DNA of 64,000 bases from Trichosporon coremiiforme (lineage: Eukaryota; Basidiomycota; Tremellomycetes; Trichosporonales; Trichosporonaceae): NCBI GenBank assembly GCA_039545355.1, contig BCJJ01000008.1:1096609-1160608 (forward strand), written 5' to 3'. Below, piece after piece: positions 1-10,363 of the stretch. The first letter of the stretch is position 1, and every line of letters starts with the position of its first letter. The notes under the pieces were generated by a model that worked only from the letters and a program-made list of their open reading frames with translations, had not been told where the DNA came from and did no database searches. Position numbers and translations under genes: made by a program.

Positions 1-1
1 A

Positions 2-85
2 TACACCTCGCAGCTGAGCCAGGTCGTCATGCCCAAGCTTATCGCACACCATCTCCCAAAGCTTTACCGGGAGTCCGAATCCTAA
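2..85 (+). CDS. C-terminal tail of an unidentified protein (partial)
   Basis: An open frame enters from the left edge and runs 27 codons to a TAA at 83-85, ending in residues like PKLIAHHLPKLYRESES. The composition (amphipathic, charged end) is compatible with a real protein terminus, and the stop is followed by AT-richer sequence. The fragment is too short to assign a family, and only its position at the window edge argues for a gene. It could be chance. The ambiguous base at 103 lies outside this frame. Confidence 0.3.
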   Translation, partial: YTSQLSQVVMPKLIAHHLPKLYRESES

Positions 86-639
86 AATGGCATATGTGAT
101 TANTTGTCCTCGAATTGCTGGGTTTCGTGCTGTGTGGCGCCAGGAAAGGTCCATCATTTACTGCGATTGTTGATGATCGAGAGACCCTTGCGAGCGTTGA
201 TGGAGAAATGGGTGGGGTATGAGTGCGCTGCGGATCAGTTCAGTGAACGTGAGAGTGGACCATAGAGTGGAGGTCATGTGCGGGGTTGTGGTCGTTGCTG
301 AAACCGCCGAGCATGGACAGGAATCGGACCGACATTTCGACACGCTCGGCTCATCATGAACTCGACGCGAAGATACCATTTGCAGCCTACTCTGTAACCG
401 TTTGTCTAACTGAATGCAGCTAGTATGGTCGGGTCAGAGCGAGCGCACGAACCCCCATGGTACAGTGTGCCAAACGTTTCGGCGGTAGGCGCATGGAGTG
501 CTCATGGGCAACACAGAGCCACCGTTTCGGAGCGTAGCTTCGCTAGATATCGAGTCCCCCAAGGCGCCCACAGCGCGGAATCCGGTTGCACAATGTCTAT
601 GCTGCTGTATGCATCTCTGCTATGTCTAGAGATACATTC
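86..639. other. Intergenic, left edge to PRP31 3' end
   Basis: No supportable gene was seen in these 554 bases. Open frames here are short and lack splice-compatible extensions. An undetermined base (n) occurs at 103. This probably holds the 3' untranslated regions of the left-edge gene and of PRP31, which converge here. Confidence 0.5.
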
Positions 640-2268
640 CTACTTCTGCATGCCTCCCGGGAGCGTGTTCTTGTCCTTCTTGACGTGCGTGAACGTTCCG
701 CTCGCGAACCACCGGTCGTTCGCCTCCTGGACCTTCTGCGCCGCGCTGAGACTCGGCGTGACGATCTCGATACCCTGAACAGGGGTGAACGACAGCGAGG
801 TCGAGGTACCGCTGGCCGAGTCGGAGGAGAGCGCACTGCGGCCGAGCATCTGGGTACGCAGCTTGTTGGCGCGGGACAGGCGCGCACGACTGCGCTGGTC
901 GACGACCTGCGCGCGCACCTTGCCGCTTCCGATCATACCCAGGCCGACGGTCTCGTCGTCGACGCCCGTCTCCTCCTCTGGCTTGCCGAACTCCATCCGG
1001 TTCTGCAGCTTCTGCAGCTCCGTCTGCGCATAGCGTTCCTTCAGCGCACGCGCGCGGCGGCCACCACGCTTCTTCCGCGCCGTTTCTTGCGGCACAGGCA
1101 GAGCCTTGATCATCTTGTTGGGTGGCGGCTCGGACATCTTCGCGATCTTCTTCTCAAGATCCCGCAGGAGCTTGCGCCCGTAGCTTCCGTCACGAGACGA
1201 CTTGCCCGCATCGATGCGCGCCGCGAGAGCGACCTTGGCAGCGACAGCACGCTGAGCTCGCCACCGGTCCTCAGGCTGAGCACTCTGTACGAGTCCGGAC
1301 TGGAAGATGAAGCCTGTGTGTCGTTGCTGTCCCGCCGCGCTCAGATGCGTCGTCGCCAGAGACTTCTTTAGCGCACCGTACAGCATGACGTTGCACGAGG
1401 GTGCGCGAGAGAAGGCGTTCAGACCACCGGCAAGACCGAGCAGCTTGGCTGCAATGTTCGTTCCTACGATCGCACTGATGTTCGGTGCGACAGCGGACAT
1501 TCGACTCTCGACGAAGCGGAAGATTTCCTCGCGCGCAGACTTGAGCTGGTTCGCAACCTCGATCGCCTTCAGCGTGGTCTGCCACTCGGCCTCCGTGATG
1601 GGCTTGCCGCGGGAGCTCGTCGCCGTCAGCGTGATTGAGAGCACGGTCGCTGCCGGGAGTGATGACGGAAGCGTCGCCTTCGTGAGGTCGTCAATGTTGC
1701 CAATCGCCTGCACGGCGGCGATGTACGTCCATGGGTCGTTGATGAGCTGCTCGAGCTCGGGGAAGCGCACGCCGTAGTGGTCGCGGATGAACTTGTGTAC
1801 GAGCATGATCTCGTTGTCGACCTCGACGCTCATGTTATTCGCAGTCACGACAAGGTGGTACTCGGGGTTCTCCTCGAGCGCTCCGGCCGCGGTCGACATG
1901 TCGGTCGGCGAAGCGGTATACCGCTCGATGTCGGCGAGCACCTCCTTCAGCTTCTTGCCCGTCATCAGCTTCGCGACCTTGGTCACGTCACCATAGTCCG
2001 TCATGTCCGTCGCGTTGACCTCTTCCTGATCCAGCTCGTCGGCGGGCCTAACGCCGCCCTCAGGCACAAAGCCGACGGCATCGGTCCCGTCCTCCATCTT
2101 CAGGTCGCCATCCTGCTCGACGTCATCCTCGAGGTCGTCGAGTAGTGACCGTTTGCCGTTGGCGTTGAGAGCCGGTGGCGGCATCGAGGACGACGACTCC
2201 TGAGGCGCCTCCTCCTCTCCGTCTGAGAGGCCATCGAGGTCCGCGAGCAGTCGGTCCGCGAGAGACAT
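640..2268 (-). CDS. PRP31: U4/U6 small nuclear ribonucleoprotein Prp31
   Basis: Pre-mRNA splicing factor that binds the U4 snRNA/15.5K protein complex and helps join U4/U6 to U5 in the nucleus. A single 542-residue frame, close to the family's usual length of about 500. An acidic N-terminus (MSLADRLLADLDGL) precedes the NOSIC helices. The Nop domain follows from about residue 250, with the signature SAVAPNISAIVGTNIAAKLL. A basic stretch GGRRARALKERYAQTELQKL, typical of Prp31, comes next, and the C-terminus has the FTHVKK-type ending. I chose the ATG at 2266-2268 because the 24 upstream in-frame codons look like untranslated sequence and the family starts at this acidic block. No intron is needed. 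It is divergent from the PPR gene across about 665 bases. Its intron-free state is notable beside intron-rich neighbours. Confidence 0.95.
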   Translation of the reverse strand: MSLADRLLADLDGLSDGEEEAPQESSSSMPPPALNANGKRSLLDDLEDDVEQDGDLKMEDGTDAVGFVPEGGVRPADELDQEEVNATDMTDYGDVTKVAKLMTGKKLKEVLADIERYTASPTDMSTAAGALEENPEYHLVVTANNMSVEVDNEIMLVHKFIRDHYGVRFPELEQLINDPWTYIAAVQAIGNIDDLTKATLPSSLPAATVLSITLTATSSRGKPITEAEWQTTLKAIEVANQLKSAREEIFRFVESRMSAVAPNISAIVGTNIAAKLLGLAGGLNAFSRAPSCNVMLYGALKKSLATTHLSAAGQQRHTGFIFQSGLVQSAQPEDRWRAQRAVAAKVALAARIDAGKSSRDGSYGRKLLRDLEKKIAKMSEPPPNKMIKALPVPQETARKKRGGRRARALKERYAQTELQKLQNRMEFGKPEEETGVDDETVGLGMIGSGKVRAQVVDQRSRARLSRANKLRTQMLGRSALSSDSASGTSTSLSFTPVQGIEIVTPSLSAAQKVQEANDRWFASGTFTHVKKDKNTLPGGMQK

Positions 2269-2933
2269 GGTCGGATGGGTTTTGTTGGTTTTGTTGTGAC
2301 TGACCGACCAACTTGTTCGTCGCAGGTGGCAACATTGCAAGTCGCGACGCGGGGATATAGGGGGTGACGGATAAGTTATGACGGTGTATGATTGCCACGC
2401 GGGGAGACGTCAGTGTGAGCCTTCACCGTAGGGCGACTCCGAATTTCAGCCCCCTACTACGAAAGACAGTCTCTGGCTCCCGAGAAGGCTTATGCATGGG
2501 AAGGATCTCGCTCCCGATCCGACGCGACCTGAGCGACCGACGCCGGCTACGTCTGTCTCTGTTGTGACTGCACTGTTCATCACAACGACCAGCTTTGACG
2601 ACCGCACACGAGTTGCCAGCTCGTTGAGACCAGCGATTCAGCAACCGACCAAGAGGAAGCCGTTGATTTCGTGGTGGCAGCGGTCGCGGAATCAAAACGA
2701 CACCTGACTTCACCGTATCAGCATTTCCGTCCGAGACCACCACCAAAAGTCTGGCCTCCGCGATTTTCCGTCCACTGCCCAACCCCATATACCACCAAAG
2801 CGCGTGCTTCGCGACGACTGAAGCGCCGCCGACACGCCCGCGAACCCCGCCTCGACACTCCGACCCCCAGCTCACTCGTGCTATGCTCTCTTTCGACTGC
2901 TGAGCTAGCTGAGACGCATTCCTTACGAAGGCG
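2269..2933. promoter_or_regulatory. Divergent intergenic region PRP31 / PPR gene
   Basis: 665 bases between two divergent genes, so it must carry both promoters. No canonical TATA box stands out for either gene. Overlapping short open frames on both strands show no family resemblance. Confidence 0.5.
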
Positions 2934-5900
2934 ATGGCCGGAAGAAATAAACAGGCCATCGCCATGTCGCGACTGGTCTCCAGCACCGGCGCTCATGTTC
3001 TGAGGCTTGTCACGACGTCTTATCTTGATGGAGCCGGACCATCTACGCAGGCGTACAGAAGGCTAGCGAAGCAGGCTTCCTCGGTGAGTGTTCCTAGCTC
3101 CGCTCACTCTACAGACCGGCTAACGGTCCAGCGTCGCTCTTCGGTCCCTCTGCGACGGTTTGCGTCCTCGGCTTCGGCTCTCGAGCAGGGACTGGAATCG
3201 GAACTGCCGGTCGTGTTCACTCCGAGAAAACCGCTGCGAGTCAAGGTTCGGCCGTCCACGGTGCCGCTGCCCGACTGGGTGCGGCTACCGCCAGCCGAGG
3301 AGCATTCGCTTTTCCTTCAGCCTCAGATGCCGGAAGAGTTCGTCCAGCGCTTTCGGGACGGAAAGTACGAACCGGGGATAATTTTGCCCTACCGAAGACT
3401 GCTCGCCATCACTAAGCTTTTCTGCGGATCACCGCAAACGACGCCAGAGGCATGGGAGTGGCTTGCAGCCACTTTGACTCAGGCTAAGCAGCTGGACAAG
3501 GAGAGCTGGGACCAGCTTCCTTTGTCCTTCGGGCTTGGTCGCTGTTTGCTGGGCCTCGCTTTGGCTCATACCGGCGAATGGGTCGGTGCCCTGCGGTCGA
3601 TGGCTTACGGTCTCAAGATGTCGATGGTCGATGCGGAGAAGCTCTCAGCGGATCAAACCGTTATCGACGCACTGCCGGCAGGAACGGCTGGTGTAGTTCA
3701 AGCCTACGTCGATCTCGTACGAAACGCAGATAGGGCTGCAGACATCCCAGAAGTTGTTCTGAGGTCGTCGCCAAAGCTCATGAAGATCCTCACCGGAATC
3801 GACAGCACTCGACACGATACAGCAGCGATTCGCGAGCTGCGCGTGGCTCTCCAGTCTGGGCTCAGCCGTATCTCTGATCCCATCGGTTGGCTCAGCAAGA
3901 AGCTGGAGAAGGGCCAGAACTCGAAACCGCAGCAGGTCTACATGCTCGGCAACGTGTTTCTCGCCTCCTTCCTCGCCGGCTCTAACCGTAGCGTTGGTGA
4001 AGCGTACAGTGTGTGGCGCAGCATCACGCAGGTGTTCAACTCGACATTCGTGCCGGCGCATCTGGCTGCGGAGCTTGCTCAGCGGTTATCGGCACAGGGG
4101 CATGTGTCCGCGGCTGTGGAGGTTTTCGCCCGCATGCGCGAGAAGTGGGCGAACCTTCCTCACTCTTCAATCTCCATCGAGCTTCGCGTCTACGCCAATG
4201 CGGGTTTGACGGAGGAAGCTCGGGACATCTGGAATCATCTCACCGCTCGCTATGGCCCCACGCGCGAGGACAAGCTGGCACTCGCTAATGCCTTTGCGGC
4301 TAGAGGCGACGTGGAAGCGGCCGAGGAAGCCCTTCGGCACCTTCTCGGAAACTCTGCGATGCAGAGCGCCGACGCCCTCTTCATCATGCAGCGTGCTCAT
4401 GCTGTCGCCGGAGATCTTGAGCGCTCGCACGAGTGCCTGAGGCGGGCATCTGAGATTGCTCCGAAGCTAGGACCTTACTTGAGCTTGCTGTCGCGATACG
4501 CCGACCGAGGCGACTCCGACGCTGCCGTGCGTTTGTTCGACGAAATGATCGTCAGCGGCGTCCAACCAACAGTTGAGAGCTACACTTCGCTCATTTCCGC
4601 CTTTGCCAAGAACGGCGATTACGTGAACGCCGACCTGATGTTTGAGGGCATGGTTAGAGCAGGACGTACGCCAGACGCCGTTACGTACTCGGCCGTGATC
4701 AATGCCGCCCTCGAAGCCGGAGAATGGGACCACGCAGCTGACTGGTGCGACCAAGTGCCGAAGCGTCTTCTGAGCAGTGAGGTGCTCGCGGGCATCATCA
4801 TGAAGGCTTTCGTTCTGATCAACGCGCCGCTCGAAGTCACTCTCCGACAGTTTAGGCAGGTGACGATACCCAGCGAGCACCTGTGGGCGTTGGCCATGCA
4901 GGCTGCCGCTGATCACAGCGATCTGCTAATGGTCCAAGCTCTCTTCGAAGAGATGGACGCCAGAAGCAAACTCGACTTCCTTTCGCCCGCTCCGAACGTG
5001 TATACCTTTTCGATCCTCCTCTCTGCCTTCATCCGATCCGGCGATCGAGCAAGGGCGAAGGACACGTACGACGCCATGGTCTCGCGGAAGGTTATTCCGA
5101 GCAGTGTCACGTACGGTCTTCTGACGAAGTCCTTCGCCGATGCCCCGGGAAACAACTCCTTCGAGCAGGGCGACAACTTCGCCAAAATGGTGTACAAGCA
5201 TATCACGTCCACGAACCATGCGGAGTCCGAGGGCCTTGTAGCCGCCAACATCTTCTCGCCCTTGATTGCCGCAGCCGGTCGAAACGGTGACATGGACCTG
5301 GCGCGGCGGTACTTCGACATCGTGAAGGAGAAGGGCGGCAATTCGATCTACCTGACGACTGTTCTCATGGATGCTTACCGGCGGACGGGTAACACGAAGA
5401 TGGTGTACCGTCTTTGGTCCAAGCTGTTCCGGGACGCACGCCGCACCATCCCTCAGAAGACCCCGGAATCCTCAGTCATGGACGCGGTTCGATCGCGCAA
5501 CAACCTGCTCTGTATCCCTCTCTCGGTCACGATTCAATCGTTCACGGCGGCAGGCCTGCACGCCCGCATTCAGCAGCTCTGGACAGCTGTACGGTCATCC
5601 GGGTTCGGTTTCGACGCACACAACTACAATCATCTAGTCCGCGCCCTCGCACTCACCGGAGACGTCGAGTCGGCTTTCCGCGTAGTCGAGCGTGTCCTTA
5701 TTCCCCGCTTCGACGAAGTCCGGAGACGCAGGTTCCGCGCCATGCGTTCCGAAGGGGAACTGCAGGCTGTGGATGCCGCTGCGAATGTGCACGCCAATGC
5801 GCCTGAGCTTACGGACGCCGAGGTCGAAGCTCATGCAGATGTCCCGGAACGGAAAAAGCCCGAGTTTGGTCTGAAGAGTGCCGACGACGAACTCGAGCAG

Positions 5901-6383
5901 ACCCCGGTTGACGAGACGCACCTCACTTCCGCCGATATCGCGTCCAACATGCGGCGGCCGAACCGCCGCTCCGAGATCAAGGCGTACGCGCCGGCTGAGT
6001 ACCGGGAGCCTGGGGAGGACGACGACTGGAGGCAGAACGACCTGACTCTGATCAGATATTGGCGTCCGACGGATGTCATGTGGCGCCCGTCGAAGCAGAC
6101 GCTGGCGATTCTCGACCAGGCTTACCGCCAGCTCGAGGAGCAGCGCGAGTACCGTGCATGGGTCGGCGTCGGTGCGGACGAGGAGGCCGACGACCAGCCG
6201 GTCAGGCTGCCCGAGTTCAACAATGTGGCCGTTAAGAACGAGGACAGCACGGTGAGCAAGCGCTCGCCCACGCTGCTTCTCGCTCGGCTGAACCGGTTCT
6301 ACGCGAAGACAGTTGGTCTCATGATGCTGCACCGGCGGAAGCAGCAGCGGAGGAAGCTGAAGATGGAGCGGAGCGAAGTGTAA
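2934..6383 (+). CDS. Mitochondrial pentatricopeptide-repeat (PPR) protein
   Basis: Large PPR protein, predicted to bind organellar RNA in the mitochondrion. Two exons: 2934-3083 and 3132-6383. The 48-base segment 3084-3131 starts GTGAGT and ends with a CTAAC branch and CCAG. It is a multiple of three without a stop, so it hides as coding sequence; removing it gives 1133 residues. The basic, Ser/Ala-rich N-terminus (SSVPLRRFASSASA) fits a mitochondrial presequence. Repeated helix pairs of the form YTSLISAFAKNGDYVNADLM, VTYSAVINAALEAGEW and YTFSILLSAFIRSGDRARAK show PPR motifs in the middle of the protein. The C-terminal 300 residues are charged and lack clear repeats. The ATG at 2964 (MSRLVSS) is an equally good start. 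Which yeast PPR it matches (Ccm1/Dmr1-like or other) cannot be decided from sequence alone. Confidence 0.85.
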   Translation: MAGRNKQAIAMSRLVSSTGAHVLRLVTTSYLDGAGPSTQAYRRLAKQASSVSVPSSAHSTDRLTVQRRSSVPLRRFASSASALEQGLESELPVVFTPRKPLRVKVRPSTVPLPDWVRLPPAEEHSLFLQPQMPEEFVQRFRDGKYEPGIILPYRRLLAITKLFCGSPQTTPEAWEWLAATLTQAKQLDKESWDQLPLSFGLGRCLLGLALAHTGEWVGALRSMAYGLKMSMVDAEKLSADQTVIDALPAGTAGVVQAYVDLVRNADRAADIPEVVLRSSPKLMKILTGIDSTRHDTAAIRELRVALQSGLSRISDPIGWLSKKLEKGQNSKPQQVYMLGNVFLASFLAGSNRSVGEAYSVWRSITQVFNSTFVPAHLAAELAQRLSAQGHVSAAVEVFARMREKWANLPHSSISIELRVYANAGLTEEARDIWNHLTARYGPTREDKLALANAFAARGDVEAAEEALRHLLGNSAMQSADALFIMQRAHAVAGDLERSHECLRRASEIAPKLGPYLSLLSRYADRGDSDAAVRLFDEMIVSGVQPTVESYTSLISAFAKNGDYVNADLMFEGMVRAGRTPDAVTYSAVINAALEAGEWDHAADWCDQVPKRLLSSEVLAGIIMKAFVLINAPLEVTLRQFRQVTIPSEHLWALAMQAAADHSDLLMVQALFEEMDARSKLDFLSPAPNVYTFSILLSAFIRSGDRARAKDTYDAMVSRKVIPSSVTYGLLTKSFADAPGNNSFEQGDNFAKMVYKHITSTNHAESEGLVAANIFSPLIAAAGRNGDMDLARRYFDIVKEKGGNSIYLTTVLMDAYRRTGNTKMVYRLWSKLFRDARRTIPQKTPESSVMDAVRSRNNLLCIPLSVTIQSFTAAGLHARIQQLWTAVRSSGFGFDAHNYNHLVRALALTGDVESAFRVVERVLIPRFDEVRRRRFRAMRSEGELQAVDAAANVHANAPELTDAEVEAHADVPERKKPEFGLKSADDELEQTPVDETHLTSADIASNMRRPNRRSEIKAYAPAEYREPGEDDDWRQNDLTLIRYWRPTDVMWRPSKQTLAILDQAYRQLEEQREYRAWVGVGADEEADDQPVRLPEFNNVAVKNEDSTVSKRSPTLLLARLNRFYAKTVGLMMLHRRKQQRRKLKMERSEV

Positions 6384-6750
6384 GAGGCAGGCAGTGGGCA
6401 GTGGGCAGAACAGATACAGCATTATCATTCCAAGCATTTCCAGCATATACAGCATACTATACTCCTCTCCCCATTCAATTGCATATGCATTGCCATGACT
6501 CTCACCTTGCAGGCTGTCTGTGCCGCCATGCTCGCTACCACCCATGCAGATCCCACTCCAAAGACACCGAGGAAGTGAGCCTGGCCCGATCGCGCCACCC
6601 GAGAGCCAACCAGCTGGCGCAGTAATATGACGTCGGACCTGAAACACTGAAATCGGCACCGCGTCCGGCGAGATCCAGGTCGCAGCTGTTAACTTCTCTC
6701 TCTTCGCATTGCACACTACACGCCCGACTCTCAGACAGAACGTATCAGCA
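6384..6750. other. Intergenic PPR gene / YME2
   Basis: 367 bases between two genes on the same strand. They would hold the 3' end of the PPR transcript and the YME2 promoter. No TATA box or repeat stands out. The in-frame ATG at 6709, upstream of the chosen YME2 start, lies here. Confidence 0.4.
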
Positions 6751-9700
6751 ATGATCCCGAGAGGACGGGGATCGCTGTCCTTGATGCGGCGCCAGTCGTT
6801 GATGGGCAGCGCGCCTTCCCTGCTGCGGCCGCAGTACCTGACGGCATCACTCGCACGACCGAATGTCGCCACCGGCTCCCCGTCACGCCTGCTCGCCCCC
6901 AGTGTCCGGTTCTACACCGACGACGCGCAGCGGCCTCCAAAGGAGGAAGACGCTGCCAAGAAGGAGGTCTCCGAGGCGGCCAAAGAGGAGAAGCCCGATG
7001 AGACGAAGGCGGAGGAGCCAGAGCTCGACGCGTCCGACCCAGAAGCTGTCGAAGCCGCGCGGCAACACGCGTCGTTCTACATCTCAAACGTGCTCCCGAT
7101 AAAGCTGAGTGGGTTCGACATTCGCCCCAAGCTGGCCCAGATCCGGGAACAGACGATCATGGAGCAGCTGAACCAGATCGTCGGCGGGTTGAAAGGGCGG
7201 CACGCGTTCCGGCTCGAGTCGTGGGAGATTGCGCGCAAGGACGGGGGCGTGTTCTGTCACTTCACCTATCTGAAGCCGAAGCTGACGCAGCTTCCGCGCA
7301 AGCACCAGGCCTGGACGCATGAGCACGCGCCCGAGGACGAGGCGCCGGAACCCACCAGCGCCGCCTCGCTCTTCCTCCCGCCCCTGCTGGAGAGTGCGCA
7401 GCGGCACGGCGGATGGCCCTCCTGGCTGGGCAAGTGGTGGAGCAACTTCACCGACCGGCACAACTCGCCCAAGACGGAGAGCGGGCATGAGTACTACCGC
7501 GGCGGCGAAGCGCCAATCCGCGAGCCGGAGCTCCGCGGGTGGCAGCGCGACGCCGGTGCCGGCCGCGCCTGGGTCGTCAAGGGCCGCCAGTGGACGGAGG
7601 ACCTGTCGCGCTACCCGTCGTCGCAGCTCAAGGTTGCGTTCGCGGGCCCCGACGTCGGACAGGAGGTGCTTTACTCACTGTTCCGCCCTTACGGGCGTAT
7701 CATCGAGATTGTGCCACCGTCGCCGGTCCCGGCGGGATCTCTGAGGTACTGCATCTTGAAGTTCTCCCGTATCTCAACGGCCGTCGCGGCAAGCAACTGT
7801 CTGCACTCGTACTCGACGCCGATAAGTCAGATTGACTATGATATGGTGAAGCGCCAGCCGGAGCAGGACGTGACGCGGTCCACCCTCAAGATCTGCTACG
7901 AACAGCCGCTCAAGGGGCACTACTTCCGCGACTGGGTCAAGGACCACCCGAAAATCGCGATCCCGATTCTCGCGTTCCTCCTCGGCGGCCTGTCGTACAG
8001 CTTCTTCGACCCGATCCGCTCGTTCTTCGTCCGTAACGACATTGAGGGCACGTGGGACCTTGAGAAGTACCAGACCGTCAAGTTCGTGCGCGACAACGTC
8101 TGGCTCCCCATCTACAACACGCTCACTGGACAACGCAACCGTCCCCAGCGGAAGCTCAACGTCGATGACCTCGGCCGCGCCTCGTGGCAGGACAGGATGG
8201 AGGCCGAGGCGAACATTGAGAAGTGGATCCGCGAGTTCCCTAGTACCTTCATCGCGGTCACGGGTCCTCCGGGAAGCGGAAAGCACGAGCTCGTGCACCG
8301 CATGATTGAGAGCTCGCACCGGCCTTCGCTCGAGATCGACTGCGCCGAAGTCGCAAAGGCGAAGACGGACGGCGACCTCGTCAAGAACCTGGCGGCGCAG
8401 ACGTCTTACTGGCCTGTCTTCTCATTCCTGCAGAGCGTGAACGGTCTGATCGACCTGGCGTCGCAGGGTCTGATCGGTCAGAAGGCCGGCTTCAGCACGC
8501 CGATCGACGAGCAGTTGCGCAACATGCTCGACGTTGTGACTGGTGCGCTGAAGGGAGTCACAGAGGACGAGCAGGAGGACCGACGCGAGGCGGCGCTGCA
8601 CGCCGAGCGCGAGAAGAACACGCACTCCATGCACGAGGCCGCGCGCGAGTCCATCAATAACGGAACGTACCACGACGGCCGTCTCGACTGCATCGCGGGC
8701 AACGGCGTCATGTCCGAGCTCGGTTTCGGACAGGAGCCGATGACATCCAAGGACGCACGCGCCCCCAAGCCGAAGCAGGATAGCACGGAGGACCTGATGG
8801 CTCGCGCCGAGGCAGCGCTCGCGGACAAGCCCCCGCCCGACGAGCAGCCCCAGGACACAACCGAGGAGGAGGCGCCGGTGCTCGACACGAACGCCGAGAC
8901 GATCAGCACACTCCCGATCGTGGTTCTGCGGAACTTTAGCGCTAAGCCAGCCCGAGGCGACCTCTGGAAGGTGCTTGCCGAATGGGGAGCGGGTCTGCTG
9001 GACAGCAAGATCGCGCATGTCATTGTCGTCGGCGAGGGCTCGCTCACGACGAAGACGCTGATGCACGCGCTGCCGTCCAAGCCGCTGAACCACGTCACGC
9101 TCTCTGACGCGGACACATACAACTCTCTTGAGTTTGTGCGGGAGAAGCTCTCCACGTCCGAGAAGGACAAGGACGGCAACCCGAAGCAGTACGTGCTCTC
9201 CGAGAAGGAGAAGGACGCGATCGCCAAGCTCGGCGGACGCATGGTCGACCTCGAGTTGCTCGTATACAAGGTCCGCGGCGGCCAGAGCATCACGCAAGCC
9301 GTTGCCGACCTTGTGTTGAGGAACGAGGTCGAGCTGCGGAAGCAGGCATTCGGCGATGACAGCGAGGACGCTGCGTCCTTGCCCTGGTCGCGTGCTCAGG
9401 CTTGGAAGCTCGTCACCGAGCTCGCCCGCGCCCCGGAGCTCAGCTACGAGAAGCTCCTGCAGTACTACCCTTTCAAGGGCGGCGACATGGCACTGAAGGC
9501 GATGGAGGAGCGGGACATTGTGACGATCATCTATCGCGACGGACGCCCCTATGCCGTGCGCCCGGGCAAGCCCGTGTTCCGGGAAGCGTTCCGGCAGCTG
9601 GAAGCCGATTCCACGTTCTCAGCCGCGAGCCAGATCGCGTACAACAATGCGATCATTTCTGCCGCCGAGTCCGCAATCAAGGGATACGAGGAGGAGCTGA

Positions 9701-9945
9701 ACAAACTGAAGGCGCTGATCGGGGATGGCGACGGGCTCAAGCTGTCTGATAAGAGCAGAGGTTGGCTCACGTCCTGGTGGGGCGAGAGCTCGCCCATCAA
9801 CCAGCGCGCCAGGTATCTGCTCGAGCAGATGGACGCCAACATGAAGAAGATCGCGGCGGCTAACGCGGACAACGCGTGCCAGCTCGAGAAGTTCAACCCC
9901 CCCACTGAGGGACAGTCCAAGCGCCGTACCCGTCTGGCTTCGTAG
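6751..9945 (+). CDS. YME2: Mitochondrial escape protein 2 (RNA12 family)
   Basis: Integral inner-membrane protein that influences mtDNA maintenance and escape and nucleoid structure. The 1064-residue, intron-free frame has a basic mitochondrial presequence (RGRGSLSLMRRQSLMGS). A charged linker follows, then an RRM-like fold around residues 290-365 (LKVAFAGPDVGQ ... LFRPYGRIIEI). One membrane span lies near residue 398 (HPKIAIPILAFLLGGLSY). The C-terminal RNA12/AAA-like domain has a P-loop at about 504 (GPPGSGKHE). This domain order matches yeast Yme2, though the protein is longer than the 850-residue yeast form because of acidic insertions. The first in-frame ATG is at 6709; I prefer 6751 because a presequence begins directly there. 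Confidence 0.93.
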   Translation: MIPRGRGSLSLMRRQSLMGSAPSLLRPQYLTASLARPNVATGSPSRLLAPSVRFYTDDAQRPPKEEDAAKKEVSEAAKEEKPDETKAEEPELDASDPEAVEAARQHASFYISNVLPIKLSGFDIRPKLAQIREQTIMEQLNQIVGGLKGRHAFRLESWEIARKDGGVFCHFTYLKPKLTQLPRKHQAWTHEHAPEDEAPEPTSAASLFLPPLLESAQRHGGWPSWLGKWWSNFTDRHNSPKTESGHEYYRGGEAPIREPELRGWQRDAGAGRAWVVKGRQWTEDLSRYPSSQLKVAFAGPDVGQEVLYSLFRPYGRIIEIVPPSPVPAGSLRYCILKFSRISTAVAASNCLHSYSTPISQIDYDMVKRQPEQDVTRSTLKICYEQPLKGHYFRDWVKDHPKIAIPILAFLLGGLSYSFFDPIRSFFVRNDIEGTWDLEKYQTVKFVRDNVWLPIYNTLTGQRNRPQRKLNVDDLGRASWQDRMEAEANIEKWIREFPSTFIAVTGPPGSGKHELVHRMIESSHRPSLEIDCAEVAKAKTDGDLVKNLAAQTSYWPVFSFLQSVNGLIDLASQGLIGQKAGFSTPIDEQLRNMLDVVTGALKGVTEDEQEDRREAALHAEREKNTHSMHEAARESINNGTYHDGRLDCIAGNGVMSELGFGQEPMTSKDARAPKPKQDSTEDLMARAEAALADKPPPDEQPQDTTEEEAPVLDTNAETISTLPIVVLRNFSAKPARGDLWKVLAEWGAGLLDSKIAHVIVVGEGSLTTKTLMHALPSKPLNHVTLSDADTYNSLEFVREKLSTSEKDKDGNPKQYVLSEKEKDAIAKLGGRMVDLELLVYKVRGGQSITQAVADLVLRNEVELRKQAFGDDSEDAASLPWSRAQAWKLVTELARAPELSYEKLLQYYPFKGGDMALKAMEERDIVTIIYRDGRPYAVRPGKPVFREAFRQLEADSTFSAASQIAYNNAIISAAESAIKGYEEELNKLKALIGDGDGLKLSDKSRGWLTSWWGESSPINQRARYLLEQMDANMKKIAAANADNACQLEKFNPPTEGQSKRRTRLAS

Positions 9946-10363
9946 CCTGAGCCTCGAGCCTGTAGCCTCTGGTTTCCACATGTCCACTTTCCCACGAGGA
10001 TCCCAACCCATCTCGTCCCATCGCATCACATAAGCCACACGATCTATGAGCACATCAGTAGTCACATGTAATCATGCATTGCCTGTCCAGACAGTTATTC
10101 GGGAACTGGCGGTAGCCTGCAACAAACTCTTTGCGTAGCGTGATGTATGCATTTTTGCGGGGTATATAGGTCTGTTGTTCTCACTGTATGATAAAAATGC
10201 CAAAAACCATATGGAGTGTGTTAATTATCGTCTGCGCTGAGCGCTCGTCTAGTCTAAGTCCTCCCCTGTACCGCTGTCCACTGTCCGTGATCGTTCCAGA
10301 TCATCCCAAGATCATCCGCGACACTGCTGCTGGCACTCTCTCCGCGCTTTGCGCTCCAGGTGC
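9946..10363. other. Convergent 3' regions of YME2 and HMG-CoA synthase
   Basis: 418 bases between convergent genes. AT-richer than the flanks around 10140-10230, as expected for 3' ends and poly(A) signals. No gene seen. Confidence 0.5.

Noticed and set aside
5634..6872. 412-codon minus-strand frame over the PPR 3' end and YME2 start
   Set aside because: Overlaps two recognised genes and has antisense-type Leu/Arg/Val composition.
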